A stretch of 6,649 bases of DNA from Thermoplasmatales archaeon (lineage in GTDB: Archaea > Thermoplasmatota > JASEFT01 > JAUWIS01). Both the position numbers and the translations under genes were made by a program. Below are positions 1 through 4,736 of this stretch, one piece after another. The DNA lies in contig JASEEW010000101.1 of the NCBI GenBank assembly GCA_030019485.1, positions 1 through 6,649 on the forward strand, in the 5' to 3' direction. Every line of letters starts with the position of its first letter. Position 1 is the first letter of the stretch. The notes beneath the pieces were generated by a model. The model saw nothing but the letters and a program-made list of their open reading frames with translations. It was not told where the DNA came from and did no database searches.

Positions 1-1
1 T

Positions 2-1228
2 GACGGCTATGATGATGTTATCGTTGGCGCATACAAACATAATACCACAAATATTGATGCTGGGAAAGCATACTTGTATCTTGGCTCAGCATCAGGTTTA
101 TCAACAACACCTGTTTGGAATTCTTCTGGGGATGACCAGGCATATGCTTATTATGGTTATTCAGTTGCGTGTGCAGGGGATGTAAACAACGATAGTCATG
201 ATGATGTTATTGTTGGTGCATACAAATATAGCACAGCAAACGCGAGTGCTGGAAAAGCGTTTTTGTATCTTGGTTCTGTTTCTGGTCTCTCAAACACACC
301 AATATGGAATTCTTCGGGAGATGATCAATTAGATGCATACTATGGTTATTCGGTTGCGTCTGCTGGTGATGTAAACAACGATGGTTATGATGACATAATA
401 ATTGGTGCATATGGGTATGATACAGAAAAAAATACTAATGCAGGCAAAGCATATCTGTACTTTGGCTCTTCAACAGGTCTTGGTAATACAGCAAACTGGA
501 CCAACTCAAGTGATGACCAACTCTCAGCATGGTACGGCAACTCTGTAGCATGTGCCGGGGATGTGAACAATGACAGTTATGATGATGTTATTATCGGTGC
601 ATACAGATACGATGCAACAAAATCAGATGCAGGGAAAGCATACCTATATCTTGGCTCAGCATCAGGATTATCGCCTGCTTGGAATTCTTCTGGGGATGAC
701 CAATCAGACGCATACTATGGATATTCAGTTGCGTCTGCTGGTGATGTAAACAACGATGGTTATGATGACATAATAATTGGTGCATATGGATATGATACAG
801 AAAAAAATACTAATGCAGGCAAGGTATATCTATATTTTGGTTCTTCATCCCCTGATAATGTATCAGACTGGAACAGCTCAGGCGGTGAATACTTTGAGCA
901 AGCCTCAGCATGGTACGGTTGCTCAGTAGCATCTGCAGGCGATGTAAACAACGATAGTTACGATGATGTTATCGTGGGTGCATACAAATACAATACGACC
1001 ACAAATATTGATGCAGGTAAAGCATACTTGTATCTTGGTTCAGCATCGGGGTTATCAACAACCCCTGCCTGGAATTCCTCTGGAGATGACCAAGCAGATG
1101 CATGGTATGGTTGCTCAGTAGCATCTGCTGGTGATGTGAACAATGACGGCTATGATGATGTTATCGTTGGCGCATACAAACATAATACCACAAATATTGA
1201 TGCTGGGAAAGCCTATCTTTACAATGGT
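2..1228 (+). repeat. Tandem FG-GAP blade repeats, 183-198 bp each, with a two-blade superperiod
   Basis: The conserved GATGT(A/G)AA(C) codons of DVNND begin at 179, 368, 560, 743, 941 and 1133, spaced 189, 192, 183, 198 and 192 bp. An earlier partial blade starts the window. Blades alternate between NNDS (179, 560, 941) and NNDG (368, 743, 1133 and the partial one), which points to duplication of blade pairs. Identity is very high at DNA level: 353-447 matches 728-822 with a single mismatch, and 1-69 is identical to 1144-1212. Such identity, including silent sites, implies recent duplication or gene conversion within the gene. Confidence 0.92.
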
Positions 1229-2068
1229 ACAAACACAAAACCACGCACTTATGGTGTATGTGTTGAAGGATACGAAGCAGACACACCAAATATTCTCAAC
1301 ATAACAAGCCATTTTCCTATGATCAGCTGGAAATATTCTGATGAGGAGGGGAGCCCTCAAACAAACTATAACTGTTCAGTATGGACAGGCGCAGGAGGTA
1401 CAGGTGTATTAATGGGCTACATCAATACTACAGGTAACTCATCATCCTGTGCATATTCAGGAGCAGTGTTAGAACACAATACTGACTACTACGCACGAGT
1501 TCAAACCAAAGACAATGATAAATGGAGTGACTGGAATGAAACAAAGTTTCATACAAATTTCTCTGCTACATTTTCATTTACACTCAGTATAGGGTGGAAT
1601 TTCATTTCCCTCCCTGTTGAAAATGAAACTATTTCAAATGCGCAGGCCCTTGCATCTCTTATCGGCTTGAACTGTACCGCAGTTGCCAGATGGGATAATA
1701 CTTCAGACAGGTTTGTAACCCACCCAGCAGGCACAAATATCAGTAATTTTAGTGTAGAGGTGGGGATAGGCTATTTTGTGTATGTTAATGGAGATTCTGC
1801 GTTCAGCATTTCAGGAAAGACAATATCAAGCAAAAGCATAACTCTGAAAGAAGGATGGAATTCTGCAGGCAGGTTCAATGCAACAGAAACAAACGCAAGT
1901 GCACTTGGAAACAGCATTGATAACTGCACCCATGTAGCAATGTGGAATAATACATTCCAACAGTTTGCCACCTATAAGGTTGGCTCAGGTGTCAACAACT
2001 TCAATGTAGAGCAGGGAATGGGGTATTTTGTATATGTAACAAAGGGAAGTGTTTGGATTAATCAGTAA
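2..2068 (+). CDS. FG-GAP repeat surface protein, 5'-truncated by window edge
   Basis: This is the C-terminal 688 codons of a large, probably extracellular protein; the frame is open to the window edge, so the ATG at 74 is internal. One partial and six complete FG-GAP blades (to about 1228) each carry YG.SVA.AGDVNND followed by [GS]YDD[VI]I[VI]GAY. The DxNxDxxDD pattern is the calcium-binding loop of integrin-alpha-type beta-propellers. An Fn3-like segment follows (about 1238-1555, containing ISWKYSDEEGS), then two related modules starting GWNFISLPV (about 1570-1815) and GWNSAGRF (about 1837-2065), each with a G.GYFVYV motif. The many N-x-S/T sequons (NSSGDD in most blades) fit an exported, glycosylated protein. 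No C-terminal membrane anchor or sorting signal is visible, and the signal peptide would lie outside the window. The likely role is adhesion or cell-surface structure, but the ligand is unknown. It does not look functionally linked to the downstream oxidoreductase operon. Confidence 0.9.
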   Translation, partial: DGYDDVIVGAYKHNTTNIDAGKAYLYLGSASGLSTTPVWNSSGDDQAYAYYGYSVACAGDVNNDSHDDVIVGAYKYSTANASAGKAFLYLGSVSGLSNTPIWNSSGDDQLDAYYGYSVASAGDVNNDGYDDIIIGAYGYDTEKNTNAGKAYLYFGSSTGLGNTANWTNSSDDQLSAWYGNSVACAGDVNNDSYDDVIIGAYRYDATKSDAGKAYLYLGSASGLSPAWNSSGDDQSDAYYGYSVASAGDVNNDGYDDIIIGAYGYDTEKNTNAGKVYLYFGSSSPDNVSDWNSSGGEYFEQASAWYGCSVASAGDVNNDSYDDVIVGAYKYNTTTNIDAGKAYLYLGSASGLSTTPAWNSSGDDQADAWYGCSVASAGDVNNDGYDDVIVGAYKHNTTNIDAGKAYLYNGTNTKPRTYGVCVEGYEADTPNILNITSHFPMISWKYSDEEGSPQTNYNCSVWTGAGGTGVLMGYINTTGNSSSCAYSGAVLEHNTDYYARVQTKDNDKWSDWNETKFHTNFSATFSFTLSIGWNFISLPVENETISNAQALASLIGLNCTAVARWDNTSDRFVTHPAGTNISNFSVEVGIGYFVYVNGDSAFSISGKTISSKSITLKEGWNSAGRFNATETNASALGNSIDNCTHVAMWNNTFQQFATYKVGSGVNNFNVEQGMGYFVYVTKGSVWINQ

Positions 2069-2072
2069 CAAC

Positions 2073-2083
2073 TTTTTTAATTA
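2073..2083 (+). promoter_or_regulatory. Possible archaeal TATA box for the por operon, overlapping a T-tract
   Basis: The 35-bp gap between the surface-protein stop and porD contains TTTTTTAATTA. Its centre is about 26 bp upstream of the porD ATG, the usual distance from an archaeal TATA box to the transcription start. With no Shine-Dalgarno motif before porD, this fits a leaderless transcript. The run of six T (2073-2078) directly after the upstream stop could instead, or also, be an archaeal oligo-T terminator for the surface-protein gene. There is no clear purine-rich BRE, so this is an inference from spacing and composition. Confidence 0.35.
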
Positions 2084-2103
2084 CAAAAGACGTTACCCTA
2101 ATC

Positions 2104-2367
2104 ATGTTTAAAACAAACAAGGACATGCCGCCATGTGCAATGTCATTGGCTGATATGAGTCATAATAAAACCGGTTCATGGAGGACTTTCAAGCCTGTTC
2201 TTGATGAAAACAAGTGTATTAAATGCTTTATTTGCTGGAAGTTCTGCCCTGAAAACAGTATAGACATTGAGAATGACATGCCGAAAATCAATTATGATTA
2301 CTGCAAAGGATGCGGAATATGCTCTAATGAATGCCCAAAGAAATGTATAGAAATGGTGGAAGAATGA
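2104..2367 (+). CDS. porD: Pyruvate:ferredoxin oxidoreductase delta subunit (PorD), 2x[4Fe-4S] ferredoxin
   Basis: This 87-residue protein is of normal PorD length. It carries two CxxCxxCxxxCP motifs, CIKCFICWKFCP in the middle and CKGCGICSNECP near the C-terminus, which bind two [4Fe-4S] clusters. They pass electrons from the PorB TPP/cluster site to external ferredoxin in the cytoplasm. The preceding GSWRTFKPVLDENKC segment is typical of PorD. The ATG at 2104 is preferred because it leaves room for a promoter in the short upstream gap. The in-frame ATG at 2125 has AAGGA only 1 base away, too close to serve as a ribosome site. The gene is first in the oxidoreductase operon. Its 3' end carries GGTGG (2355-2359) and its stop overlaps an ATG (ATGA, 2364-2367), so a coupled start follows. 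In related operons porG often precedes porD, but here the upstream neighbour is a surface protein. Confidence 0.94.
   Translation: MFKTNKDMPPCAMSLADMSHNKTGSWRTFKPVLDENKCIKCFICWKFCPENSIDIENDMPKINYDYCKGCGICSNECPKKCIEMVEE
2355..2367 (+). repeat. Left copy of putative target-site duplication, porD/porA junction
   Basis: GGTGGAAGAATGA holds the Shine-Dalgarno-like GGTGG and the ATGA that contains the porD stop. It matches GGTGGAAACATGA at 2522-2534, just at the porA start, in 11 of 13 positions. The pair flanks the inserted repeat element. Confidence 0.6.
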
Positions 2368-2534
2368 GAGTAGTAGTTAGGGATCAGGGATTAGTAGTTA
2401 GGGCAATAAATCTTTCCCTAACCCCTATCCTTTGGAAAAACTATTTGGTTTTCCCAAGGATGTTAGGAATTTGTAGGAACAAATTCCGTAACATCTACTA
2501 TCCCCTAACTCCCGAACAGAGGGTGGAAACATGA
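2364..2534 (+). CDS. Element-encoded small ORF bridging porD and porA by ATGA overlaps (56 aa)
   Basis: The frame starts at the ATG overlapping the porD stop, preceded by GGTGG 4 bases upstream. It runs without a stop through the whole insert and ends in TGA 2532-2534, which overlaps the porA ATG. Its N-terminus, MRVVVRDQGLVVR, is the translated 7-bp repeat and matches the N-terminus of the small ORF between porA and porB (MRVVRDQELVVRNQ). Both also have a YYxLxP segment (YYPLTP here) in the reversed repeat arm. There is no recognisable domain or signal, and one short hydrophobic patch is too weak to call a membrane segment. It may be a real micro-protein, or only a translatable spacer that carries ribosomes from porD to porA. 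I recall similar repeat-derived hypothetical peptides in databases, which argues for caution about function. Confidence 0.4.
   Translation: MRVVVRDQGLVVRAINLSLTPILWKNYLVFPRMLGICRNKFRNIYYPLTPEQRVET
2368..2521 (+). mobile_element. Heptamer/inverted-repeat insertion element, copy 1 (MITE-like)
   Basis: The insert separates porD from porA and starts directly after the porD ATGA. Its 5' arm (to about 2403) is built of 7-bp units such as AGTAGTT, AGGGATC, AGGGATT, AGTAGTT. The rest carries the same motif in reverse complement (CCCTAAC at 2416-2422, CCCTAACT at 2503-2510), giving several nested hairpins, notably 2397-2422 and 2459-2495. There is no transposase, so it would be non-autonomous if mobile. 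The related insert between porA and porB shares the opening GAGTAGT, the 7-bp units, the reversed arm with CTACTATYCCCTA, and the position relative to an ATGA. The flanking 13-bp direct repeats (11/13) support insertion. The alternative is local expansion by slippage, but that would not readily duplicate the flanking host sequence. Confidence 0.6.
2459..2495 (+). repeat. Strong hairpin, 16-bp stem with one bulge, upstream of porA
   Basis: The left arm 2459-2474 (GATGTTAGGAATTTGT) pairs with 2479-2495 apart from one bulged G at 2488, closing a 4-base AGGA loop. It ends 35 bp before the porA ATG. No T-tract follows, so it does not look like an intrinsic terminator. As RNA it could pause or destabilise the message, or mark a processing site between porD and porA. 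Confidence 0.8.
2522..2534 (+). promoter_or_regulatory. Right copy of putative duplication: porA ribosome binding site and ATGA
   Basis: GGTGGAAACATGA repeats the porD 3' end at 2355-2367 with two mismatches. GAGGGTGG (2519-2526), four bases before the ATG at 2531, is the porA Shine-Dalgarno motif, and ATGA joins the stop of the element ORF to the porA start. The duplication therefore leaves porA with its own complete initiation signal after the insertion. Confidence 0.65.
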
Positions 2535-3673
2535 AAAAGGTGGTCACAGGCAATTACGCAGCAAGTTATGGTGCGAAAGTCTCCAGGGCAGAGGTTGTGG
2601 CAGCATATCCTATAACACCACAGACCCAGATTGTGGAAAAGATTGCAAGTTTTGTAGCAAACAATGAAATGGATGCGGAATACATAAAAGTGGAGTCTGA
2701 GCATTCTGCTATGGCTGCATGCGTGGGTGCCAGCGCAGCAGGCTGCAGGGCGTACACTGCAACATCTGCCCAGGGACTTGCGTTGATGCATGAGATGCTT
2801 CACTGGGCTGCAAATGCAAGGTTGCCTGTTGTGATGGCAAATGTGAACAGGGCAATGGGGCCCCCATGGACTGTCTGGACTGACCAGAACGACAGCCTGT
2901 CTCAAAGGGACACAGGCTGGCTTCAGTTTTACTGTGAAAACAGTCAGGAGGTTTTTGACACAACAATCCAGGCATATAAGATATGTGAAAAAATTGGTCT
3001 TCCAGGAATGCTTGTTCTGGATGCATTCATTCTCTCACACACATCCGAGCCTGTTGAAATATATGACCAGGACAGGATTGACAAATTTTTACCAAAATAT
3101 AATCCAAGATACAAACTTGAGCCTTCTGAAACACATGCGTTTGGCGGGCTGACAACACCTGAATGGTACTATGAGCTGCGATATAAAATACAATCAGCAA
3201 TGGATGAAGGATTAAAAGAAATTGAATCTGTAGGTAAAGACTTTGGAAAAATGTTTGGGAGAAAATACGGTTTGATTGAAAAATACAGATGTGATGATAT
3301 TGATACGTTGCTTGTTATGTCAGGCTCAACAGCATCCACAGGTAAAGAGGTAATAGACAGGTTAAGGGATAATGGTGAAAGAATTGGGCTTGCAAGGATG
3401 AGGGTTTTCAGACCATTTCCAAAACAGGAAATGAGGAAATTGGCAGAAGATGTGAACAAAATCATTGTTATTGATAGAAACATTTCATTTGGAAATGAGG
3501 GAATATTTTTCTCAGAACTAAAATCTGCATTGTATAATGAGAATACAGACATACCTGTTTATGGCTTTATAGCAGGGCTTGGTGGCAGGGACATAACAAT
3601 GAAAGATATTGAGGGAATGATTAAAAAGGCTGATGGGAAGCCGAAGGATATTATATGGTGGGGATTGAAATGA
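2531..3673 (+). CDS. porA: Pyruvate:ferredoxin oxidoreductase alpha subunit (PorA)
   Basis: This 380-residue cytoplasmic subunit has the normal length and order of archaeal-type PorA. The N-terminal pyrimidine-binding domain has YPITPQT (residues 26-32), ESEH (55-58, including the expected TPP-activating Glu), TSAQGL (78-83) and NVNRAMGPP (104-112). By analogy with the Desulfovibrio africanus enzyme, Thr29 and Arg107 would hold the pyruvate carboxylate. The C-terminal transketolase-like domain has MSGSTASTGKE, DRNISFG (315-321) and GLGGRD (349-354). With PorB, PorD and a gamma subunit it catalyses pyruvate + CoA + oxidised ferredoxin to acetyl-CoA + CO2 + reduced ferredoxin. The start follows a good Shine-Dalgarno motif and overlaps the stop of the upstream small ORF. 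The TGA at 3671-3673 is part of ATGA, the start of the next small ORF. No defects are seen. Confidence 0.97.
   Translation: MKKVVTGNYAASYGAKVSRAEVVAAYPITPQTQIVEKIASFVANNEMDAEYIKVESEHSAMAACVGASAAGCRAYTATSAQGLALMHEMLHWAANARLPVVMANVNRAMGPPWTVWTDQNDSLSQRDTGWLQFYCENSQEVFDTTIQAYKICEKIGLPGMLVLDAFILSHTSEPVEIYDQDRIDKFLPKYNPRYKLEPSETHAFGGLTTPEWYYELRYKIQSAMDEGLKEIESVGKDFGKMFGRKYGLIEKYRCDDIDTLLVMSGSTASTGKEVIDRLRDNGERIGLARMRVFRPFPKQEMRKLAEDVNKIIVIDRNISFGNEGIFFSELKSALYNENTDIPVYGFIAGLGGRDITMKDIEGMIKKADGKPKDIIWWGLK
3660..3673 (+). repeat. Left copy of 14-bp putative target-site duplication, porA/porB junction
   Basis: GGGGATTGAAATGA encodes the last residues of PorA plus its stop. It is repeated without mismatch at 3839-3852, where it supplies the porB upstream sequence and ATG. 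The match extends to 15 of 16 bases if 3658-3659 is included. This is the clearest sign that the 165 bp between were inserted. Confidence 0.75.
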
Positions 3674-3852
3674 GAGTAGTCAGGGATCAGGAGTTAGTAG
3701 TTAGGAATCAGAAGTTAGGATTTAGGGGAAACTACTATTCCCTAGCCCCTAACTACTATTCCCAAACTTCCCAGTTTACGAGTTGCAGCAATTTGCGTGT
3801 CTACACAGCTGGGAAGTTTGCCCTAACTACTTGCAAGGGGGGATTGAAATGA
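3670..3852 (+). CDS. Element-encoded small ORF bridging porA and porB by ATGA overlaps (60 aa)
   Basis: The ATG overlaps the porA stop, with GGTGGGG six bases upstream. The frame crosses the whole insert and stops in TGA 3850-3852, inside the ATGA that starts porB. The N-terminal MRVVRDQELVVRNQKL is a 7-residue repeat made by 3 x 7 bp; the centre has YYSLAPNYYSQ from the reversed arm. Homology to the porD/porA insert ORF is visible at both the N-terminus and the YYxLxP segment. The tail ends in GGLK, because the duplicated PorA 3' sequence is read in the same frame as in PorA (GLK then TGA). No known domain is recognised. It may be a translatable linker rather than a functional protein. Confidence 0.4.
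   Translation: MRVVRDQELVVRNQKLGFRGNYYSLAPNYYSQTSQFTSCSNLRVYTAGKFALTTCKGGLK
3674..3838 (+). mobile_element. Heptamer/inverted-repeat insertion element, copy 2 (MITE-like)
   Basis: The insert separates porA from porB and starts directly after the porA ATGA. The left arm is a run of 7-bp units (AGTAGTC, AGGGATC, AGGAGTT, AGTAGTT, AGGAATC, AGAAGTT, AGGATTT) ending in AGGGGAAAC. It then turns into reverse-complement units (ACTACTA, TTCCCTA, GCCCCTA, ACTACTA, TTCCCAA). Near-terminal inverted repeats are AGTAGTCAGGG (3675-3685) and CCCTAACTACT (3821-3831), 10 of 11 pairing. An inner unrelated segment is closed by a perfect 11-bp stem (3764-3774 with 3809-3819). It carries no transposase. A perfect 14-bp host direct repeat flanks it, the usual mark of transposition. 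Confidence 0.68.
3764..3819 (+). repeat. Perfect 11-bp inverted repeat (stem-loop) inside copy 2
   Basis: AAACTTCCCAG (3764-3774) and CTGGGAAGTTT (3809-3819) are exact reverse complements around a 34-base loop. The loop itself contains a small GTGT-CT-ACAC hairpin near 3798-3807. This segment is not made of the 7-bp units, so it may be a core module of the element or a separate older insertion. Confidence 0.8.
3835..3852 (+). promoter_or_regulatory. porB ribosome binding site within the right duplication copy
   Basis: AAGGGGGGA (3835-3843) lies 5 bases before the ATG at 3849, and ATGA couples it to the preceding small ORF. The 14 bases 3839-3852 copy the end of porA, so the initiation site came from the duplicated porA/porB junction. 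Confidence 0.65.
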
Positions 3853-4736
3853 AATTAACAATACCCGGAGAAGAACTCATGGGACATGGAAATCTCAGCT
3901 GTCAGGGATGCGGGGGGAGTCTTGCAATGAGGTATGCGTTAAAGGCACTTGGTAGGGACACAATAGCAGTTATACCTGCATGCTGCTGGTCTATTATCGA
4001 TGGTCCTTTTCCGTATTCCTGTTTAAAAATCCCTGTTTTCCACACAGCATTTGAAACAGCAGCATCTGCGGCATCCGGTGTTAGCGCAGCGATGAAAATA
4101 AAAGGCAAAAAAACAACTGTGCTTGCATGGGCCGGTGATGGTGGAACATTTGACATTGGAATCCAGGCGTTAAGCGGCGCAGCCGAGAGAGGAGACAACA
4201 TTATTTACATATGCTATGACAATGAGGCATACATGAACACAGGCATTCAGAGAAGCTCTGCAACACCATATGGTGCATGGACAACAACAACGCCAGCAAA
4301 AAAATTCAAATCCGCTCCTAAGAAGAACATGGTTGAAATCATGGTTGCCCACAAGATACCATACACTGCTACTGCATGCATAGCATATCCTGAGGATTTC
4401 ATTAAAAAGATAAAAAAGGCAAAAGGTTTTCAGGGAACAAAATATATTCAGGTGCTTGCACCCTGCCCTACTGGCTGGAGATATGACCCTGCAAAAACCA
4501 TTGAGCTCAGCAAGATGGCTGTTGAATCTGGCATATACCCGCTTTATGAGGTGGAGAACGGCATTTATAAAATCAGTAGAAAAGCAAAAAATAAAACCGT
4601 GAAGGAATACATAAAAATGCAGGGGAGATTCAGCCATCTGACCGGTGAGGTTATTGATGAGATGCAGAAAAATGTTGACAAAGAATGGGAATTACTAATT
4701 CGGAAAGAGGAGTTTTATGGACATACTAAGGAATAA
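3849..4736 (+). CDS. porB: Pyruvate:ferredoxin oxidoreductase beta subunit (PorB), TPP and [4Fe-4S] binding
   Basis: This 295-residue subunit holds thiamine pyrophosphate and the proximal [4Fe-4S] cluster. Cluster ligands are expected to be Cys18 and Cys21 (CQGCG), Cys45 or Cys46 (ACCWSI) and Cys206 (PCPTGW), matching the PorB pattern. The TPP motif starts at GDGGTFDIG (residues 96-104) and ends at DNEAYMN (124-130), with TGIQRSSATP following as in pyruvate-specific members. The ATG at 3849 is chosen over the in-frame ATG at 3783. The latter would add 22 residues translated from the inserted element, lacks a ribosome site, and is not typical of PorB, which usually begins close to the GHG..C.GCG motif. 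The 3' end overlaps iorA by 20 bp. It works with PorA, PorD and a gamma subunit encoded elsewhere. Confidence 0.97.
   Translation: MKLTIPGEELMGHGNLSCQGCGGSLAMRYALKALGRDTIAVIPACCWSIIDGPFPYSCLKIPVFHTAFETAASAASGVSAAMKIKGKKTTVLAWAGDGGTFDIGIQALSGAAERGDNIIYICYDNEAYMNTGIQRSSATPYGAWTTTTPAKKFKSAPKKNMVEIMVAHKIPYTATACIAYPEDFIKKIKKAKGFQGTKYIQVLAPCPTGWRYDPAKTIELSKMAVESGIYPLYEVENGIYKISRKAKNKTVKEYIKMQGRFSHLTGEVIDEMQKNVDKEWELLIRKEEFYGHTKE
4706..4712 (+). promoter_or_regulatory. iorA ribosome binding site inside porB
   Basis: AGAGGAG lies 4 bases before the iorA ATG at 4717, within the last codons of porB. It fixes the iorA start and the 20-bp gene overlap, so iorA translation is probably coupled to porB. 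Confidence 0.75.

Noticed and set aside
74..76. ATG at 74 as start of the FG-GAP protein
   Set aside because: The frame is open upstream to position 2 and encodes the conserved first part of the same blade, so the ATG is internal.
2459..2495. Intrinsic terminator between porD and porA
   Set aside because: The strong hairpin has no following T-tract, and the next gene of the same enzyme follows at once.
2368..2530. Telomere-like GTTAGGG/CCCTAAC repeats
   Set aside because: The unit is a degenerate heptamer, short, present in both orientations, and sits inside an operon.
2498..2905. Minus-strand ORF opposite porA (135 aa), and other minus-strand ORFs such as 4170-4637
   Set aside because: They lie opposite well-conserved genes, have no recognisable domains, and have Cys/His-rich compositions typical of antisense shadow frames.
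3783..3848. N-terminal extension of PorB from the ATG at 3783
   Set aside because: The 22 added residues are translated from the insert, there is no ribosome site before 3783, and the start at 3849 has a strong one and fits the family.
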